The notes: generated by a model from the sequence alone, not told the origin. 33,167 bases of DNA from Chitinophaga pinensis (GCA_945902975.1 CAMDNL010000006.1:1-33167), one strand, 5' to 3'; positions 1 through 10,115 are shown, counted from the first letter of the stretch. Program-made: numbers and translations.

Positions 1-395
1 TTCAATGCCAATACATTTTGCAAAGAAGTGGTATTTGAAAATGCAAAACAATGTTCATTTACCTGGGTATATTCAATAGACGCAGCCATTAATGCAGCAA
101 CCACTTTTTCCTTTTGCCAAGGTCGAATTCGAATAAACAATAAAGGCTGGATGGTATGTGAATGAATGAATGTAGGGATGTCTATTTCCTTTGAAATAGC
201 CTCCTGTAAAGGAAAGCTTGCATTCAAGGTTCTAAAATGCGCATAACAAAAAGCACTAATGCTTTTACGATCTTTACTCCCGTGTTTTTTATTGGCAGCA
301 AAATATTTTTTCAAATACGCCGCCAAGGGCTCCGGCCCTTGATAAGCGGAGATTAATTTTTGAGCAGTTTCTTGATGTTGATTTTGATGCGTCAT
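1..395 (-). CDS. RsmB/NOP-family (Fmu/Sun-like) rRNA cytosine methyltransferase, N-terminal part, truncated by window edge
   Basis: Manual reverse translation from ATG at 395: MTHQNQHQETAQKLISAYQGPEPLAAYLKKYFAANKKHGSKDRKSISAFCYAHFRTLNASFPLQEAISKE...; open to window edge. The 'PLAAYLKKYFAANKKHGSKDRKSIS' segment resembles the N-terminus of Bacteroidota RsmB-like proteins. Absent from the ORF track because it is open-ended. Confidence 0.7.
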   Translation of the reverse strand, partial: MTHQNQHQETAQKLISAYQGPEPLAAYLKKYFAANKKHGSKDRKSISAFCYAHFRTLNASFPLQEAISKEIDIPTFIHSHTIQPLLFIRIRPWQKEKVVAALMAASIEYTQVNEHCFAFSNTTSLQNVLAL

Positions 396-451
396 GCTAT
401 AAAAAAGAAAGTCATGCAAAACATGACTTTCTTATATTCGTTTTTCTTGAA

Positions 452-1693
452 TTATAATTCTAATAAACTTGCTACAGGATCTTTCGCAATTAATAAAAGT
501 GCTGGATTTTCTAATAATTCTTTTACTCTTACTAAGAAGCCTACACTCTCACGACCATCAATGATTCTGTGATCATAACTTAATGCTAAGTACATCATTG
601 GTAAAATTTTAACCTCACCATTCACTGCCATTGGACGATCTTGAATTTTATGCATTCCTAAAATAGCAGACTGAGGAATATTAATGATTGGGGTACTCAT
701 TAAACTTCCAAATACACCACCATTGGTGATGGTGAATGTACCACCTGTTAATTCCTCGGCAGTTAACTTACTGTCTCTTGCCTTACCTGCTAATTCAATT
801 ACTTTTTTCTCGATACCCGCCATGCTTAAGCTTTCTACGTTTCTGATTACAGGCACTGTCAAACCTCTTGGCGTACTTACAGCAATACTAATGTCTGCAT
901 AGTCATGGTATAATAATTGGTCTCCGTCAATAAAAGCATTTACAGTAGGCCACTCTGTCAATGCAATCGAACAAGCTTTAGCAAAGAAACTCATGAATCC
1001 TAAATTCACACCATGTGCTTCTTTAAACTTATCCTTGTATTGTTTTCTAATTTGCATAATGCCTGTCATGTCTACTTCATTGAAAGTAGTTAACATGGCA
1101 GTCGTATTTTTTGCCTCAACTAATCGACGGCTAATTGTTTTTCTTAGGTTAGACATTTTCTCTGGACGCACATTGCGTGAGAATAAGTCTTGTCCAGCAA
1201 ACTGAATTTTACCTGGATTATTTAAAGCATCTAATACATCCACTTTAGTAATCTTTCCAGCAAAACCACTCGCTTTAATTTGATTGGTATCTACATTTTT
1301 ATCTGCAATGATAGCAGCAGCGACTGGCGTTGCTTTTACATTATTTGGTATACTCGTTACAGGTGCCGAAGACATAGGAGCCATTGCAGCTGCAGGAGTT
1401 GAAGGAGTCGTTGGAGTTGCAGCAGGTGCAGGCTTTGCTACTTCGCCAGCTGGCTTAGTTGCTTTATCATCAATATCTGCTAAAATAGCACCAATTAATA
1501 TGCTATCTCCTTCGGTTGCTTTATGATGCAAAGTACCCGCTTGTTCAGCGTTCACTTCGAAAGTTGCTTTCTCACTCTCTAACTCTGCAATCACTTCGTC
1601 GCGATCTACCCAAGCGCCTTCTGGCTTAGTCCACTTTAGCAAAGTTACTTCTGTGATAGATTCTCCTACTGTTGGTACTTTAATGGAAATCAT
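452..1693 (-). CDS. odhB: Dihydrolipoyllysine-residue succinyltransferase (2-oxoglutarate dehydrogenase E2)
   Basis: Lipoyl domain with 'ESEKATFEV', Ala/Pro linker, E3-binding domain, catalytic domain ending '[29 protein letters not shown]'; directly downstream of E1. Confidence 0.96.
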   Translation of the reverse strand: MISIKVPTVGESITEVTLLKWTKPEGAWVDRDEVIAELESEKATFEVNAEQAGTLHHKATEGDSILIGAILADIDDKATKPAGEVAKPAPAATPTTPSTPAAAMAPMSSAPVTSIPNNVKATPVAAAIIADKNVDTNQIKASGFAGKITKVDVLDALNNPGKIQFAGQDLFSRNVRPEKMSNLRKTISRRLVEAKNTTAMLTTFNEVDMTGIMQIRKQYKDKFKEAHGVNLGFMSFFAKACSIALTEWPTVNAFIDGDQLLYHDYADISIAVSTPRGLTVPVIRNVESLSMAGIEKKVIELAGKARDSKLTAEELTGGTFTITNGGVFGSLMSTPIINIPQSAILGMHKIQDRPMAVNGEVKILPMMYLALSYDHRIIDGRESVGFLVRVKELLENPALLLIAKDPVASLLEL

Positions 1694-1704
1694 GTTTTAA
1701 TATT

Positions 1705-4455
1705 TTAGATAGAAAACGCAGTTGTTATTATTTCATTTTGTTCTTTCGCGTGCACTTTAGCATAACCAGTTGCTGTAGCAGCACTTGCTTGTCTACTAAT
1801 GACACCATATTTAATCCCCTTTAAATTCATTTGCAAGAAACTAGCAGCGCCCATATTCAAAGGTTCTTCTTGCACCCAGAACCAAATTGCTTTACCATAT
1901 TTTTGGTGCAATGCGGTAAGTTGTTGAACAGGTAATGGATACAATTGTTCTAAACGCACAATGGCAATATCTGTTCTTTGTTCCGTTTTTTGTCTTTCTG
2001 CCATTTCGTAGTAAATCTTACCAGAACAGAACAATACTTTTTTAACGTCCTCCACTTTTTGAACAAATGTATCGTCAATCACTTCTTTGAATCCACCTTT
2101 TGTCAAATCAGACATCGGACTAAATGTGGCCGGGCTTCTTAAATTCGCTTTTGGAGAGAAGTTAATCATTGGTTTTCTGAATGACCAAGTTAATTGTCTT
2201 CTCAATGCATGGAATAAATTTGCAGCAGTAGTCACATTGGTGATGATCATATTGTGCTCTGCACATAATTGTAAATAACGCTCTAATCTTGCACTGCTAT
2301 GTTCTGGCCCCTGCCCTTCGTATCCATGTGGCAATAACATGACTACCCCATTTTGACGTTGCCATTTTTGTTCACCAGCTGCAATGAATTGATCGATGAT
2401 TGTTTGTGCACCATTTGAGAAATCACCAAACTGTGCTTCCCAAACGACCAATGCATCCACATTGGCTAAAGCATAGCCATATTCAAATCCAAGTACACCA
2501 TATTCGCTCAATAATGAGTTGTAAATTCTGAATGGTTGTTGTCCTTCTGCAACCTGATTCAAGCGGTTAAATTGTTCATTGGTATTTTCATCTACTAAAA
2601 CAGCATGACGATGACTAAATGTACCACGCTTCACATCCTGTCCACTCATACGAACCGTCTTGCCTTCTGCTAATAAAGAAGCATAAGCCATTAATTCACC
2701 AGTCGCCCAGTCTATCTTTTTTTCTGTCTCGTATAATTTAATTTTCTCTTGAATTAATTTATCCACTTTTTTCAATGGCGTAAAACTAGATGGCCATTTC
2801 ATTAGTGCATCAAATATAGATTTCGCTTTATCAGCAGTAATGGATGTATCAGGTGAACTAATAAAATCTTCGTTCGTTGCTTTTCGCATTGCTTTCCATG
2901 CCAATTCTGGTGCTTGGTATTTATAGGGCAATGGATGTTGTTTCACCTCATCTAATCTTGCTTGAAGATCGGACCAGAATTTCTTTTCCATTTCCTTTGC
3001 TAATTCCTGTGCACTTGCCTCCCCATTTTGTAAAAGAAATTCAGCATAAGTTTCTCTTGGATTCTTATGTTGCTCAATCAAGCTATACAATTGAGGTTGT
3101 GTATACTTTGGATCATCTCCTTCATTGTGGCCGTGTTTTCTGTAACAAACCATGTCAATGAAAATATCGTTCTTAAATAATTGTCTGTAGGTTGTTGCAA
3201 TTTGCACGGCTTTCACCACTGCTTCGGCATCATCTCCATTCACATGTATCACAGGCGCTTGAATCATTGCAGCAATGGAGGTACAATAGTTCGCACTTCT
3301 TGCATCATCAAAATCTGTTGTGAACCCAATTTGATTGTTAATGACAAAGTGAATCGTACCACCAGTCTTGTAACCATTCAATTGGCACATCTGTAAAATT
3401 TCATACACAATACCTTGTCCTGCGACTGAGGCATCTCCATGAATTAGAATTGGTAATATTTTGGATACATCAGAATTATACAATACATCCGATTTAGCTC
3501 TAGCAAATCCTAAAACAACTGGATCTACTGCTTCTAAATGCGATGGATTAGGCATCAATTTTAGATTCACTTTTTTATTACTGAAAGTGGTCACTTCAGA
3601 GGAAAAGCCCATATGGTATTTCACATCACCACTACCCATGGTTTGATCCAACACTGCAGTACCTTCAAATTCACTAAAAATTTCTTCGTAGGTTTTACCC
3701 ATGATATTTGCTAGCACATTCAATCTTCCACGATGTGCCATACCAATCACCACTTCTTCTACACCATGCTCTGCTGCAGTATTAATGATTGCATCCAATG
3801 CAGCAATCGTAGACTCACCACCCTCTAATGAGAAACGCTTTTGTCCAATGTATTTTGTGTGTAAGAATTTTTCAAAAATCACCCCTTGGTTTAATTTTTC
3901 TAGGATGTGTTTTTTCTGATTTAAAGGAATTGGCTGAGCAAATTTATTTTCAAACTCATCGGTTAGCCAATCGATTACTTTTTGATCAGAGATATATTTA
4001 AACTCAATGCCTAAACTGTGCGCATAAGTTTTTTGTAAATGTGTAAGAATATTTTTTAAGGTAGTTGCACCTAAGCCTATAATGGATCCTACTTGAAATG
4101 TTTTATCTAAATCTGCCTCTGTCAATTCAAAGCATGATAAATCTAAATTAGCCCCTCTATCCTTTCTAGTACGAATAGGATTGGTCGTTGCAATTAAATG
4201 TCCCTTATTTCTATAACCCAATATCAAACGGTAGACTTTGATTTCATTCGCCCAATCTGCACTTACAGAGGATAATGTGGAGGGTGCTGAAGCGCCTTGT
4301 GCAGGAGCTGCTGTGCCGTTTTGCATCGCAAAATCGAAACCTTCAAAAAATTTAAAGATATCTGGGTCTACTGATGCTGGATCAGTTAAAAATTGTTGGT
4401 ACAAACCTTCTATGAAGGCTGGATGGGAATTGGTGATGTAGCTGAAATCCTTCAT
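1705..4455 (-). CDS. sucA: 2-oxoglutarate dehydrogenase E1 component
   Basis: 916 aa; 'VVIGMAHRGRLNVLANIMGK', 'GDASVAGQGIVYEILQMCQLNGYKTGGTIHFVINNQIGFTT', 'LLPHGYEGQGPEHSSARLERYLQLCAE'. Confidence 0.97.
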   Translation of the reverse strand: MKDFSYITNSHPAFIEGLYQQFLTDPASVDPDIFKFFEGFDFAMQNGTAAPAQGASAPSTLSSVSADWANEIKVYRLILGYRNKGHLIATTNPIRTRKDRGANLDLSCFELTEADLDKTFQVGSIIGLGATTLKNILTHLQKTYAHSLGIEFKYISDQKVIDWLTDEFENKFAQPIPLNQKKHILEKLNQGVIFEKFLHTKYIGQKRFSLEGGESTIAALDAIINTAAEHGVEEVVIGMAHRGRLNVLANIMGKTYEEIFSEFEGTAVLDQTMGSGDVKYHMGFSSEVTTFSNKKVNLKLMPNPSHLEAVDPVVLGFARAKSDVLYNSDVSKILPILIHGDASVAGQGIVYEILQMCQLNGYKTGGTIHFVINNQIGFTTDFDDARSANYCTSIAAMIQAPVIHVNGDDAEAVVKAVQIATTYRQLFKNDIFIDMVCYRKHGHNEGDDPKYTQPQLYSLIEQHKNPRETYAEFLLQNGEASAQELAKEMEKKFWSDLQARLDEVKQHPLPYKYQAPELAWKAMRKATNEDFISSPDTSITADKAKSIFDALMKWPSSFTPLKKVDKLIQEKIKLYETEKKIDWATGELMAYASLLAEGKTVRMSGQDVKRGTFSHRHAVLVDENTNEQFNRLNQVAEGQQPFRIYNSLLSEYGVLGFEYGYALANVDALVVWEAQFGDFSNGAQTIIDQFIAAGEQKWQRQNGVVMLLPHGYEGQGPEHSSARLERYLQLCAEHNMIITNVTTAANLFHALRRQLTWSFRKPMINFSPKANLRSPATFSPMSDLTKGGFKEVIDDTFVQKVEDVKKVLFCSGKIYYEMAERQKTEQRTDIAIVRLEQLYPLPVQQLTALHQKYGKAIWFWVQEEPLNMGAASFLQMNLKGIKYGVISRQASAATATGYAKVHAKEQNEIITTAFSI

Positions 4456-4720
4456 TGTATATCCTTTCGTTTATTTGTAAAACTAGGTACGCAAATATCG
4501 GTTTAAATGATTGATTAATAAAGTAAAATGCGCTAAAAATCTCGGTAAAATTTTGATCAACTACCCCCATATTTTGTGTGATTTTGGAGATATTGCTTCA
4601 TTTATACGCAAATAGGTCTAAAAAGTGATTTTAGATTCATTTTAACTAGTTGATTTTCAATTACTTAAACTCAAGTTTTATTTTTTTTAATTTTAATTTT
4701 TAATATTTGCACAAGTCCCT

Positions 4721-4728
4721 TACCTTTG
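4721..4728 (+). promoter_or_regulatory. Bacteroidota-type -7 element TACCTTTG upstream of rpsT
   Basis: Exact match to TAnnTTTG, 24 bp before the rpsT ATG; the -33 TTTG is not clear at ideal spacing. Confidence 0.5.
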
Positions 4729-4751
4729 CCCTCCTGAAAATTAATTAGTAC

Positions 4752-5021
4752 ATGGCAAATCATTCGGCTACAAAAAAAGATGTAAGACAAGCAACTAAAC
4801 GTCGCGATAGAAACCGTTATTATGGTAAAACTACTCGTAACGCTATTCGTGATTTAAAGACAATAGAAGAGCAAAAAGCTTACGACGAGAAGTTACCTAC
4901 AATCGTTTCTCAAATTGATAAATTAGCAAAGCGTGGCATTATCCACAAAAACAAAGCTGCTAATTTAAAGAGCAAACTAGCTAAGCACGTTGCTGTAAAG
5001 CAAGTGGTTAAGAAAAAGTAA
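4752..5021 (+). CDS. rpsT: 30S ribosomal protein S20
   Basis: MANHSATKKDVRQATKRRDRNRYYGKTTRNAIRDLK...; basic, 89 aa, S20-like. Confidence 0.93.
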   Translation: MANHSATKKDVRQATKRRDRNRYYGKTTRNAIRDLKTIEEQKAYDEKLPTIVSQIDKLAKRGIIHKNKAANLKSKLAKHVAVKQVVKKK

Positions 5022-5058
5022 TCGAACACGCTTAAAAGCGTCTAGAATTCATATTGAA

Positions 5059-5086
5059 ATCCTGCCTGAAAAGGCGGGATTTTTTT
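5059..5086 (+). terminator. Rho-independent-like terminator after rpsT
   Basis: ATCCTGCC-TGAAA-AGGCGGGAT followed by TTTTTT. Confidence 0.8.
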
Positions 5087-5148
5087 GTCCCCACCCTATG
5101 TGAAATACTCCCTTTCATAGACATCTATTTTCATTGTATCTTCGCCTT

Positions 5149-6684
5149 ATGACTGAAAAAATATTAATCCTAGATTTTGGTAGCCAATACACTCAGTTAA
5201 TTGCAAGAGCAGTTAGAGAGGCCAATGTCTATTGTGAAATTCAACCCTTTCATAATGCAATCGTCTTTGATGAACATTTAAAAGGGGTGATTTTAAGTGG
5301 CTCCCCTGCCAGTGTGAACGAAGACGAGGCACCTAATGTAGATATTCAAGCAATTTTAGCCAAACTTCCTCTTTTAACCATCTGTTATGGTGCTCAATTG
5401 AGTGCTAAGAACTTTGGTGGCAAAGTAGAAAAGTCCAACAAACGCGAATATGGTCGTGCCCAATTGCGTATCAAAAAAGAAGATATCATTTTCAAAAATA
5501 TTGCAGACAATAGCCAGGTATGGATGAGTCATAGTGACTCCATTACTGTCTTGCCCGAAAATTTTGAACTATTGGCTGATACCGAGAGTATCCCTGTAGC
5601 CGGTTTTAGAAAAATAGCAGATGAAGGACATAGCTTACACGGATTCCAATTCCACCCAGAAGTCTACCATTCATCTGAAGGAAAGACCATGATCCGCAAT
5701 TTCTTGGTGGAAATTTGCGGCTGTAGTCAAAATTGGACCCCAGCTTCTTTTGTCAATGAGACGGTAGCGCAATTAAAAGAACAAATTGGAGATGGTCACG
5801 TGATTATGGCATTGAGTGGCGGCGTGGACAGCACCGTTGCTGCAACCTTAATTCATAAAGCCATTGGGAATCGCCTTCATGGTATTTTTGTTGACAATGG
5901 TGTTTTAAGAAAAGACGAGTTCCAACAGGTGCTAGATATGTACGAAAAAATTGGCTTGAATGTAAAGGGCATTGATGCTAAAAATATGTTCTATGATGGC
6001 CTTGCAGGTAAGTCTGACCCCGAAGAAAAGCGTAAAATTATAGGAAAACTATTTATAGATGTATTTCAAATAGAGGCTTCTAAAATGTTGGAAGCCAAGT
6101 TTTTAGGTCAAGGAACTATCTATCCTGATGTGATTGAAAGCGTAAGCGTTCATGGACCATCTCAAACCATTAAGTCGCACCATAATGTAGGTGGTTTACC
6201 CGACACCCTGCACCTTAAATTAGTGGAGCCTCTTCGTAGTTTATTCAAAGATGAAGTTCGAAAAGTGGGCCTTGAATTAGGTATCCCTGCCGATATGATC
6301 CAAAGGCATCCTTTCCCAGGACCAGGCTTGGCCATTCGTATCTTGGGTGAAATCACCCCTGAAAAAGTGGACCTTCTTCAAAGAGCAGACGCTATCTATA
6401 TCAATGGACTAAAAGAATTTGGATTATATGATAAGGTTTGGCAAGCAGGCACCATCCTTTTACCTGTAAAAAGCGTAGGGGTGATGGGCGATGAACGTAC
6501 CTATGAGTTTACAGTTGCACTTAGGGCTGTGACTTCCGTGGATGGCATGACTGCAGACTGGGCACACCTACCTTATGAATTCTTGGCGCATATGAGCAAC
6601 TCTATCATTAACCAAGTAAGAGGTATTAACAGGGTTGTTTATGATATTAGTAGTAAGCCACCTGCAACGATTGAGTGGGAGTAA
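5149..6684 (+). CDS. guaA: GMP synthase (glutamine-hydrolysing)
   Basis: [24 protein letters not shown]..., '[21 protein letters not shown]', '[17 protein letters not shown]', C-terminus '[10 protein letters not shown]'. Start set at ATG 5149 rather than the TTG-initiated ORF start at 5134. Confidence 0.97.
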   Translation: MTEKILILDFGSQYTQLIARAVREANVYCEIQPFHNAIVFDEHLKGVILSGSPASVNEDEAPNVDIQAILAKLPLLTICYGAQLSAKNFGGKVEKSNKREYGRAQLRIKKEDIIFKNIADNSQVWMSHSDSITVLPENFELLADTESIPVAGFRKIADEGHSLHGFQFHPEVYHSSEGKTMIRNFLVEICGCSQNWTPASFVNETVAQLKEQIGDGHVIMALSGGVDSTVAATLIHKAIGNRLHGIFVDNGVLRKDEFQQVLDMYEKIGLNVKGIDAKNMFYDGLAGKSDPEEKRKIIGKLFIDVFQIEASKMLEAKFLGQGTIYPDVIESVSVHGPSQTIKSHHNVGGLPDTLHLKLVEPLRSLFKDEVRKVGLELGIPADMIQRHPFPGPGLAIRILGEITPEKVDLLQRADAIYINGLKEFGLYDKVWQAGTILLPVKSVGVMGDERTYEFTVALRAVTSVDGMTADWAHLPYEFLAHMSNSIINQVRGINRVVYDISSKPPATIEWE

Positions 6685-6717
6685 TTGAACTTAATGACTT
6701 AAAGTTTAATATTAATT

Positions 6718-6760
6718 AAAATGGGCTAATTCATTATATTTAAATGAATTAGCCCATTTT
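6718..6760. terminator. Bidirectional terminator between convergent guaA and XRE gene
   Basis: Perfect 18-bp inverted repeat AAAATGGGCTAATTCATT-N7-AATGAATTAGCCCATTTT with flanking T/A tracts. Confidence 0.85.
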
Positions 6761-6763
6761 TTA

Positions 6764-7567
6764 TTAGTTCAATTTCTTTTGAATAGAGGTAATTTGATCC
6801 TGTAATGTATTCACCACACCAGCTAGTTGATCCACATTCCACATAGGTTGTGCCCCTGCTTTATGTATGATATAAACTGCCTTCCAAACCTCTACTATAT
6901 CTTTACTGTTTACTTGATATGGCTCGTATAAAGGATTGTCACTCAATAAAGTAAGCTTCTCTCCAATTGAATTTACTGAACGATCGTCGTTGGTAATGAT
7001 GCGCTTGTACACCACCCCGTCTGTATTCGAAATAACAATATAGGTATTGCTACTTTTCACATCTTTTAGACTGGCCACACGCTCACCAACAATCACACTT
7101 CCACTTGGAGTTGGCAACATACTGTCTCCAACAATTTCAAATGCGCGGTATTCCCCTGGAGCCAACATAGGCAAGGTGAATGTATTTAGCTCATCAATGA
7201 ATTCTGGGTCAGCATAACCAGCCAAATAGCCTGCAGCAGCTTTTACTGGTACAAATGAAACAATTGCTGCACTAATTGAAGTATCAGTTTTAAGTGAACG
7301 ACGGCGCTCTAAATAAGAACCTCCCATATTATAGCCCTGGTTCAAGTCAAACTCCTCCATCTGAGAAAGATCTTGGAACAAGAATACTTCTAAACTAATA
7401 TTAAACAAGGCACAAATAGCCTCTTGTACTTCTAACCTTGGTTCTGCCCTGCCTTCCTCATAAGCGCCCACTAGAGATCGTTTAATTTGAAGTTGGTTGG
7501 CTAACTCCTCTTGAGTCCAATCACGTTGCTTTCTGATGAATTTTAAATTCTTACCTGCGTATGACAT
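6764..7567 (-). CDS. XRE-family HTH regulator with C-terminal S24/LexA-like peptidase domain
   Basis: N-terminal HTH 'LKFIRKQRDWTQEELANQLQIKRSLVGAYEEGRAEP'; C-terminal 'VKAAAGYLAGY', 'FEIVGDSMLPTPSGSVIVGE', 'DGVVYKRI', corresponding to the LexA-like A-G cleavage motif, Ser and Lys. Confidence 0.85.
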   Translation of the reverse strand: MSYAGKNLKFIRKQRDWTQEELANQLQIKRSLVGAYEEGRAEPRLEVQEAICALFNISLEVFLFQDLSQMEEFDLNQGYNMGGSYLERRRSLKTDTSISAAIVSFVPVKAAAGYLAGYADPEFIDELNTFTLPMLAPGEYRAFEIVGDSMLPTPSGSVIVGERVASLKDVKSSNTYIVISNTDGVVYKRIITNDDRSVNSIGEKLTLLSDNPLYEPYQVNSKDIVEVWKAVYIIHKAGAQPMWNVDQLAGVVNTLQDQITSIQKKLN

Positions 7568-7568
7568 A

Positions 7569-7605
7569 ACTAATAATTTTAGTGCAATTTACTAATTATT
7601 TTAGT
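7569..7605. promoter_or_regulatory. Pair of operator-like palindromes upstream of the XRE/S24 gene
   Basis: ACTAATAATTTTAGT (7569-7583) and ACTAATTATTTTAGT (7591-7605): both ACTAA-N5-TTAGT, 22 bp centre to centre, the proximal one 1 nt from the start codon. Confidence 0.7.
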
Positions 7606-7668
7606 TTTTCCAAATTTATTTAGCAATTTCTTTTTTTGAGGCCATTCCCCTTCTTGGTAACTTGCAGC

Positions 7669-8460
7669 ATGGCTAAAGTAAAAAAGGAACAACCCGTTAT
7701 ATTAATTACGAACGATGATAGTATCGGTGCACCTGGCATCCACGCACTGGTAAAGGCCGTTCAAGGATTAGGTAAAGTAGTGGTGGTGGCTCCAGATAAA
7801 CCCCAGAGTGGTATGGGTCATGCCATTACACTAGGTCAACATTTAAGATTAACCAAAGTGCATTGGGAAGATGATCCTCAAGTAGAAGCATATTCTTGCA
7901 GTGGCACGCCTGTTGACTGTGTAAAATTAGCGGTAGACAAAGTGCTACATCGTAAACCAACTATTTGTTTGAGTGGCATCAACCACGGCGCAAATCATTC
8001 CATTAATGTGATTTATTCTGGAACAATGTCTGCAGCTTTAGAAGCCTCCATTGAAAGTATTCCTAGTATTGGATTTAGTTTATTAGACCTTGGCATTGAT
8101 GCCGATTTTTCAGCTGCGAGCCATTATGCACGCATTATTGTAGAACATGTGTTGGCAGATAAAAAATTAGATAAACACTTATGCTTGAATGTGAATATTC
8201 CTAAAGTAGCGACTAAGATGATTAAAGGCATTAAGATTTGCAAACAAGCTTATGCTAAATATGATGAGAAATTTGTAGAGCGCACAGATCCTCATGGTAA
8301 AAAATATTACTGGCTTACAGGTGAATTTGTGAACTTTGATAAGTCAAAAGAAACCGATGTATGGGCACTTAAAAATAATTACGTGAGTGTGGTGCCTGTT
8401 CAATTTGATTTGACCAACCATGCACTCAAAGCGCAATTAAGTAAAAAATGGAAATGGTAA
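7669..8460 (+). CDS. surE: 5'/3'-nucleotidase SurE
   Basis: MAKVKKEQPVILITNDDSIGAPGIHALVKAVQGLGKVVVVAPDKPQSGMGHAIT...; 'ITNDD' and 'SGTPVDCVKLA', 'LSGINHGANHSINVIYSGTMSAALEA'. Start at ATG 7669, not the TTG at 7636. Confidence 0.96.
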   Translation: MAKVKKEQPVILITNDDSIGAPGIHALVKAVQGLGKVVVVAPDKPQSGMGHAITLGQHLRLTKVHWEDDPQVEAYSCSGTPVDCVKLAVDKVLHRKPTICLSGINHGANHSINVIYSGTMSAALEASIESIPSIGFSLLDLGIDADFSAASHYARIIVEHVLADKKLDKHLCLNVNIPKVATKMIKGIKICKQAYAKYDEKFVERTDPHGKKYYWLTGEFVNFDKSKETDVWALKNNYVSVVPVQFDLTNHALKAQLSKKWKW

Positions 8461-8464
8461 AACA

Positions 8465-8761
8465 ATGCAATTAGAGAAAGACAATTATATCATTGGCGTA
8501 CTCATTGGTCTAGCACTACCCTTCTTAGGTTTTGCAGGATTCTACCAGTGGAAGTTTAGCATGGTACCATTGGACACCTTTATAGACTTATTAGCTAGTC
8601 AAAAATCCATCCTCTCTGCCATGATCAGTGTATCGCTTTTATTAAACGCAGCTGCATTGACTTTATTTTTCCAAAAGCAAATTGATAAGACCGCGAAAGG
8701 CATATTTTTTACCACCTGTGTTTATGCAATAGTAGCTATTGCAGTTAAATGGTTTTTATAG
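8465..8761 (+). CDS. Small predicted membrane protein of unknown function between surE and lpxB
   Basis: 98 aa, about three hydrophobic segments, tight spacing in the surE-lpxB run (4 nt after surE; stop adjoins lpxB ATG). Confidence 0.75.
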   Translation: MQLEKDNYIIGVLIGLALPFLGFAGFYQWKFSMVPLDTFIDLLASQKSILSAMISVSLLLNAAALTLFFQKQIDKTAKGIFFTTCVYAIVAIAVKWFL

Positions 8762-9877
8762 ATGAAATACTATATCATAGCTGGCGAGGCTAGCGGCGAC
8801 TTACACGGATCTAATTTAATCAAAGCCATTTTAAAAAATGACCCTGCTGCAAGCATACAATGTTGGGGAGGAGATTTAATGCAATCGGCCGGAGGACATC
8901 TTGTAAAACATTATCGCAGTCTAGCTTTCATGGGATTTGTAGAAGTGCTAATGAATTTAAGCACCATCTTATCCAATATCGCATTCTGTAAAAAAGACAT
9001 CACCGAATTTGAACCAGACATTTTAATTTGCATTGATTATCCTGGCTTTAATTTACGTATTGCAAAATGGGCTAAAAAAAATGGCATGAAAGTGGTGTAT
9101 TTTATTGCACCACAAGTATGGGCATGGAAAGAAAACAGGGTGCCTGCTATGCGCGCATCGATTGATCGTTTATTATGCATCCTCCCTTTTGAAAAAAAAT
9201 ATTTTAAAGATAGATGGGATTGGGAGGTAGATTATATTGGACATCCATTGATGGAAGTATTGGATGCACTTGAACCATTAGCACATCCCATTCCTGCATT
9301 ACAAGACCAAGCATTGATTGCGTTATTACCTGGTAGTCGTAAGCAAGAGATTCAAAAAAAGTTACCCATTATGCTTTCTGTTGCGAAGCAATTTCCTCAG
9401 GAACATTTTGTAGTCGCACAAGCACCCGGCATTGATGCTACATGGTTTAATGCACTCATTCCTAATTTACCCAATGTGCATATAGTAGCTGCAAACACGT
9501 ATGCTATTTTGCAACATAGTAAAGCAGCATTGGTTACAAGTGGCACGGCCACTTTAGAAACTGCATTATTAAATGTGCCAGAAATTGTTTGTTATAAGGG
9601 CAACGCAATTACTTTGGCTTTGGCAAAACGTTTTGTCAAAATTAAATTTATCGCATTGGTCAATTTAATCATGGACAAGGAAGTGGTGAAGGAATTGATT
9701 CAAGAAGAACTTACCACCAGCAATTTATCCATCGAATTGAAAAAATTATTGGAAGACCCTGCAAGACAAGCTGCTATCAAAGCAGATTATGCGGCGCTGA
9801 AGCAAGCATTGACCACTGGGCACAAAGCCACAGAAGTTGCTGCAAGCATCATTCAGGAAACACTGAATAAAAATTAA
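8762..9877 (+). CDS. lpxB: Lipid-A-disaccharide synthase
   Basis: MKYYIIAGEASGDLHGSNLIKAI..., 'IDYPGFNLRIAKWAKKNGMKVVYFIAPQVWAWKENRV', 'IALLPGSRKQEIQKKLP', 'SGTATLETALLNVPEIVCYKG'. Confidence 0.97.
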   Translation: MKYYIIAGEASGDLHGSNLIKAILKNDPAASIQCWGGDLMQSAGGHLVKHYRSLAFMGFVEVLMNLSTILSNIAFCKKDITEFEPDILICIDYPGFNLRIAKWAKKNGMKVVYFIAPQVWAWKENRVPAMRASIDRLLCILPFEKKYFKDRWDWEVDYIGHPLMEVLDALEPLAHPIPALQDQALIALLPGSRKQEIQKKLPIMLSVAKQFPQEHFVVAQAPGIDATWFNALIPNLPNVHIVAANTYAILQHSKAALVTSGTATLETALLNVPEIVCYKGNAITLALAKRFVKIKFIALVNLIMDKEVVKELIQEELTTSNLSIELKKLLEDPARQAAIKADYAALKQALTTGHKATEVAASIIQETLNKN

Positions 9878-9906
9878 ATTTTAGCGCCCCTTTGCACTGC
9901 ACAATT

Positions 9907-10089
9907 TTATTTAAAAAGCGGCAGGATAAATACCCTAAATAAAGTAAACAGGATAGCGAAAATAAAAATCAATAATGAAATTCGATTCATGCCGTGCATG
10001 TATTTCATCCATTGTGTCCTAGGTTGATTAGGATCTCTTTTCTTAATGAATAAGTACTCTCCAAATTGTCTTAAAATACCCATAGTCAA
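9907..10089 (-). CDS. Small single-TM protein, possibly DUF6728-like
   Basis: MTMGILRQFGEYLFIKKRDPNQPRTQWMKYMHGMNRISLLIFIFAILFTLFRVFILPLFK; resembles a conserved short Bacteroidota family. The family name is from memory. Confidence 0.65.
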   Translation of the reverse strand: MTMGILRQFGEYLFIKKRDPNQPRTQWMKYMHGMNRISLLIFIFAILFTLFRVFILPLFK

Positions 10090-10115
10090 ATTTATTTGTT
10101 GTAATGTTTGAAAGA

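Noticed and set aside
4382-4570. 62-aa - strand ORF at the sucA 5' end
   Set aside because: Out-of-frame overlap with the sucA start and its upstream region; no coding signal.
4456-4751. Long AT-rich gap between sucA and rpsT considered as an sRNA or riboswitch
   Set aside because: No convincing stem-loops or known riboswitch motifs; ordinary divergent promoter region.
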